Assembly (NCBI GenBank): GCA_903831635.1
Contig: CAIKYN010000359.1
Coordinates: 1-16,285, forward strand
Origin: an uncultured Spartobacteria bacterium
GTDB taxonomy: Bacteria > Verrucomicrobiota > Verrucomicrobiia > Chthoniobacterales > UBA6821
Direction: 5' to 3'
Length of the DNA stretch: 16,285 nt
Of the stretch, positions 14,492-16,285 are shown in pieces. Made by a program: the position numbers and the translations under genes. The notes under the pieces were generated by a model, which ran no database searches, was not told the origin of the DNA, and saw only the letters and a list, made by a program, of their open reading frames with translations. Positions within the stretch are counted from its first letter, which is position 1. Each line of letters opens with the position of its first letter.

Positions 14492-15505
14492 ATGGATCTC
14501 TATCGCCAACTCATTCGCCCGATCTTCTTTGCTCTTGATGCCGAAGAAGCGCATGACGCCGTGATCAGCCTTCTGGCTGTTGGATCGCAGTATCCAAGGC
14601 TCGTTCGGTGTACTGCTGGCAGCTCCATTCCAAAAAGCGTCCGATCAGTGGCGGGAATTGAGTTTCCGAATCCTGTCGGCCTTGCCGCTGGCATGGATAA
14701 GAACGGAATCGCTCTCCCTGCATGGGAAGCGCTCGGCTTTGGATTTGCGGAGATCGGCACGATTACGGCACTTCCCCAGCCGGGCAACCCGAAGCCCCGC
14801 CTCTTCCGCTATCCCGAGCAGCAAGCGCTGATCAACCGACTTGGGTTCAATAACGAGGGGGTCGAATCCGTGGCGACGCGCCTAGAGGGGCTTCACGCGG
14901 AGGGTCGCTGGCCTCGCATCCCCGTAGGTTTGAACATCGGCAAATCGAAGGTCACACCAGCTGAGAAGGCCCACGAGGATTACTTGGCATCCTTCAAGCG
15001 ACTCCATGGTTTGGGTGATTATTTTGTGATCAATGTCAGCTCGCCCAATACTCCGGGGCTCCGCGACCTCCAATCATCGGAAGCTTTGGGGAGGATCATC
15101 CGCACCCTGCGAGACTGGGAGGGTGCCTGTCGGAGACCTCTCTTCGTGAAGGTTGCCCCTGATCTCGCCGAAGAGGATCTTGTCGCAATCGTTCAGCTTG
15201 CCGAGGCAGAGCAACTCGCTGGTCTCATCGCCACGAATACCACCCTCGACCACTCGGCGATTCCCGTTGGAGGGGATCAGACCGGTGGCCTCAGCGGCTT
15301 CCCCGTTCGTTCCCGCTCCCTTGCCGCCTTAAAAACCATCCGTCAGCACACCAAGCGGCCCGTGATCGCCTGCGGTGGAATCAGCGATGCTGGGTCGGCC
15401 AAAGAGCGTCTGGATGCCGGAGCCGATCTCCTGCAGGTCTATACTTCCTTCATTTATCAGGGGCCTACTTTACTAAGGGAATTAGCCCTCGGCTCCGGAA
15501 ACTGA
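14492..15505 (+). CDS. pyrD: dihydroorotate dehydrogenase, class 2 (quinone)
   Basis: PyrD oxidises dihydroorotate to orotate, passing electrons to membrane quinones, the fourth step of pyrimidine synthesis. The 337-residue protein matches class 2 length and starts with the class 2 membrane-associating helices (MDLYRQLIRPIFFALDAEEA). Visible motifs are GLAAGMDKNG, EIGTITALPQPGNPKPRLFR, INRLGFNNEG, GLNIGKSK and NVSSPNTPGLRDLQ, where Ser184 matches the class 2 catalytic base Ser175 of E. coli. NTTLDH and GGISDAGSAKERLDAGADLLQVYTS complete the FMN-binding barrel. It stands alone, divergent from prmA, with three 8-base repeats in its upstream region. The repeat-protein gene begins 78 bases after its stop. 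Confidence 0.96.
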   Translation: MDLYRQLIRPIFFALDAEEAHDAVISLLAVGSQYPRLVRCTAGSSIPKSVRSVAGIEFPNPVGLAAGMDKNGIALPAWEALGFGFAEIGTITALPQPGNPKPRLFRYPEQQALINRLGFNNEGVESVATRLEGLHAEGRWPRIPVGLNIGKSKVTPAEKAHEDYLASFKRLHGLGDYFVINVSSPNTPGLRDLQSSEALGRIIRTLRDWEGACRRPLFVKVAPDLAEEDLVAIVQLAEAEQLAGLIATNTTLDHSAIPVGGDQTGGLSGFPVRSRSLAALKTIRQHTKRPVIACGGISDAGSAKERLDAGADLLQVYTSFIYQGPTLLRELALGSGN

Positions 15506-15583
15506 TCTGTCATAAAAAGCCGGTTGACTGCTATTTAGGATCAACGAGAGTCATTTTCAGTAACTTGACTTAATTTCCTCCCG

Positions 15584-16285
15584 ATGCCTCTTCCACGCAC
15601 TACCGCGACTAATAACAATACACTTCTCTCAGGTTCATCATTGGCGGATACGCTCAATGCGGCTGGGTACTCTGGGGTGAGCTTAGTTGGCGGTGGCGGA
15701 GCCGATCTTTTTTACGGGGGACCTACGGGCTCCTTGGTCGGTGGCTCGGGTAACGACACCTTCTACGACACGGTGGTCAGTGGTGGAAGTGATACGATTG
15801 TGGGGGGTGCAGGGACTAACGTCTATTACGTCAATAGCACGACGGACATGATAACAGACGCAGGTGCAGGGAGCGTGATCAATAGTTCCGTTGGCTTTGA
15901 TCTATCCTCCACGAGTGTCAGCGGGGTAAACAATCTGATCTACGCGGGATCGGGTTCGGTCTCCCTTCTGGGTAACGCCAACGCCAATTCTATCAGTGCT
16001 TCCACGGCCACGGGCGGGGTTACGCTTAACGGTGGAGCCGGAGCCGACACGATGATCGGCAGTTCGCTCAACGACACGCTGATTAGTAATGGAAGCGCAA
16101 GCCTCTACGGTGGAGGCGGAGCTAACACGTACATCGTTTCCTCTGCTACGGACAAGATCACCGATACTGGCTCGGGAAGTGTGATCCGCAGTTCTGTAGG
16201 CTTCAGCCTTGCTTCGTCGCTGGTGAGTGGAGTGAACAATCTTCTCTACACGGGAGCGGGTTCTGTTTCGTTGCTGGGCAACTCC
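15584..16285 (+). CDS. RTX-like glycine/aspartate-rich repeat protein, 3' end outside window
   Basis: An open frame from ATG 15584 runs off the right edge with 234 residues visible. It is rich in Gly, Ser, Asn, Asp and Thr, and contains RTX-type nonapeptide-like turns: GGGGADLFYGG, GGSGNDTFYDT, GGAGTNVYYV, GGAGADTMIGSSLNDTL and GGGGANTYIV. These resemble the calcium-binding GGxGxDxxx repeats of secreted hemolysin-type proteins, although in several the Asp is Asn. The N-terminus (MPLPRTTATNNNTLLSGSSL) has no Sec signal, which suits type I secretion with a C-terminal signal, but that end is not visible. A 102-residue unit repeats (38 of 55 residues identical between the compared parts). No clear ribosome binding site precedes the ATG. 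Function is unknown; an extracellular adhesin or surface-layer role would be a guess. Confidence 0.75.
   Translation, partial: MPLPRTTATNNNTLLSGSSLADTLNAAGYSGVSLVGGGGADLFYGGPTGSLVGGSGNDTFYDTVVSGGSDTIVGGAGTNVYYVNSTTDMITDAGAGSVINSSVGFDLSSTSVSGVNNLIYAGSGSVSLLGNANANSISASTATGGVTLNGGAGADTMIGSSLNDTLISNGSASLYGGGGANTYIVSSATDKITDTGSGSVIRSSVGFSLASSLVSGVNNLLYTGAGSVSLLGNS
15815..16285 (+). repeat. 102-residue (306-base) tandem repeat within the RTX-like gene
   Basis: Bases 15815-15979 and 16121-16285 encode aligned segments offset by exactly 306 bases. Shared cores are TDxITDxGxGSVIxSSVGFxL and VSGVNNLxYxGxGSVSLLGN. At DNA level many third codon positions differ, so the duplication is old and the protein sequence has been kept. 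The second copy is cut by the window edge. Confidence 0.85.

Noticed and set aside
15524..15570. TTGACT hexamers as -35 boxes for the repeat-protein gene
   Set aside because: TTGACT occurs at 15524-15529 and 15565-15570, but no good -10 sequence lies at 16-18 bases from the first, and the second would place it inside the gene.
15815..16285. Repeat array considered as CRISPR or DNA-level satellite
   Set aside because: The 306-base period, maintained reading frame and synonymous differences point to a protein repeat.

Overview
The window is a gene-dense, moderately GC-rich stretch of a Gram-negative bacterial chromosome. The Gram-negative call rests on Kdo synthesis (kdsA), a complete lptC-lptA-lptB set, meso-diaminopimelate peptidoglycan recycling (mpl) and a class 2, quinone-linked dihydroorotate dehydrogenase. 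Clear Shine-Dalgarno sequences are scarce, genes often overlap by four bases, and HPr kinase sits directly behind lptB without rpoN. This mix would fit the Verrucomicrobiota or a relative in the PVC group, but that placement is inferred and no marker gene fixes it.

Layout, left to right: (1) 1-2715, a pta-type acyltransferase cut by the left edge, mpl and a DUF167 gene, all on +. (2) 2716-3077, the only long non-coding gap, holding two perfect DnaA-box matches (TTATTCACA), each preceded at the same distance by CCACA, plus weaker sites and a stem-loop. (3) 3078-4914, queF-queC-queE, coupled by 4-base overlaps, for the preQ0/preQ1 steps of queuosine synthesis; queD is not here. (4) 4969-7522, a secreted D-Ala-D-Ala carboxypeptidase, 6-phosphofructokinase and apt. 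(5) 7524-8204 on -, a PAP2 membrane phosphatase, convergent with apt with a 1-base gap. (6) 8333-9226, a second, lipoprotein-type carboxypeptidase with many cysteines. (7) 9305-13432, kdsA-lptC-lptA-lptB-hprK-ptsH, a compact run joining Kdo synthesis and LPS transport to HPr/HPr-kinase control. (8) 13540-14397 on -, a PrmA-type methyltransferase, and 14492-15505 on +, pyrD, sharing a short divergent promoter region with three tandem 8-base repeats. (9) 15584 to the right edge, the start of an RTX-like glycine/aspartate-rich repeat protein with a 102-residue repeat.

Much of the window serves the cell envelope: peptidoglycan recycling and trimming, lipid phosphatase, Kdo and LPS export. This is mixed with central metabolism (acetyl phosphate, phosphofructokinase, purine salvage, pyrimidine synthesis) and tRNA or ribosome modification. 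I saw no transposase, integrase, CRISPR array, tRNA, rRNA or recognisable defence system. The items most worth a second look are the DnaA-box gap, a QueF lacking a catalytic-pocket histidine, the shortened lpt-hprK-ptsH cluster and the repeat protein at the right edge.
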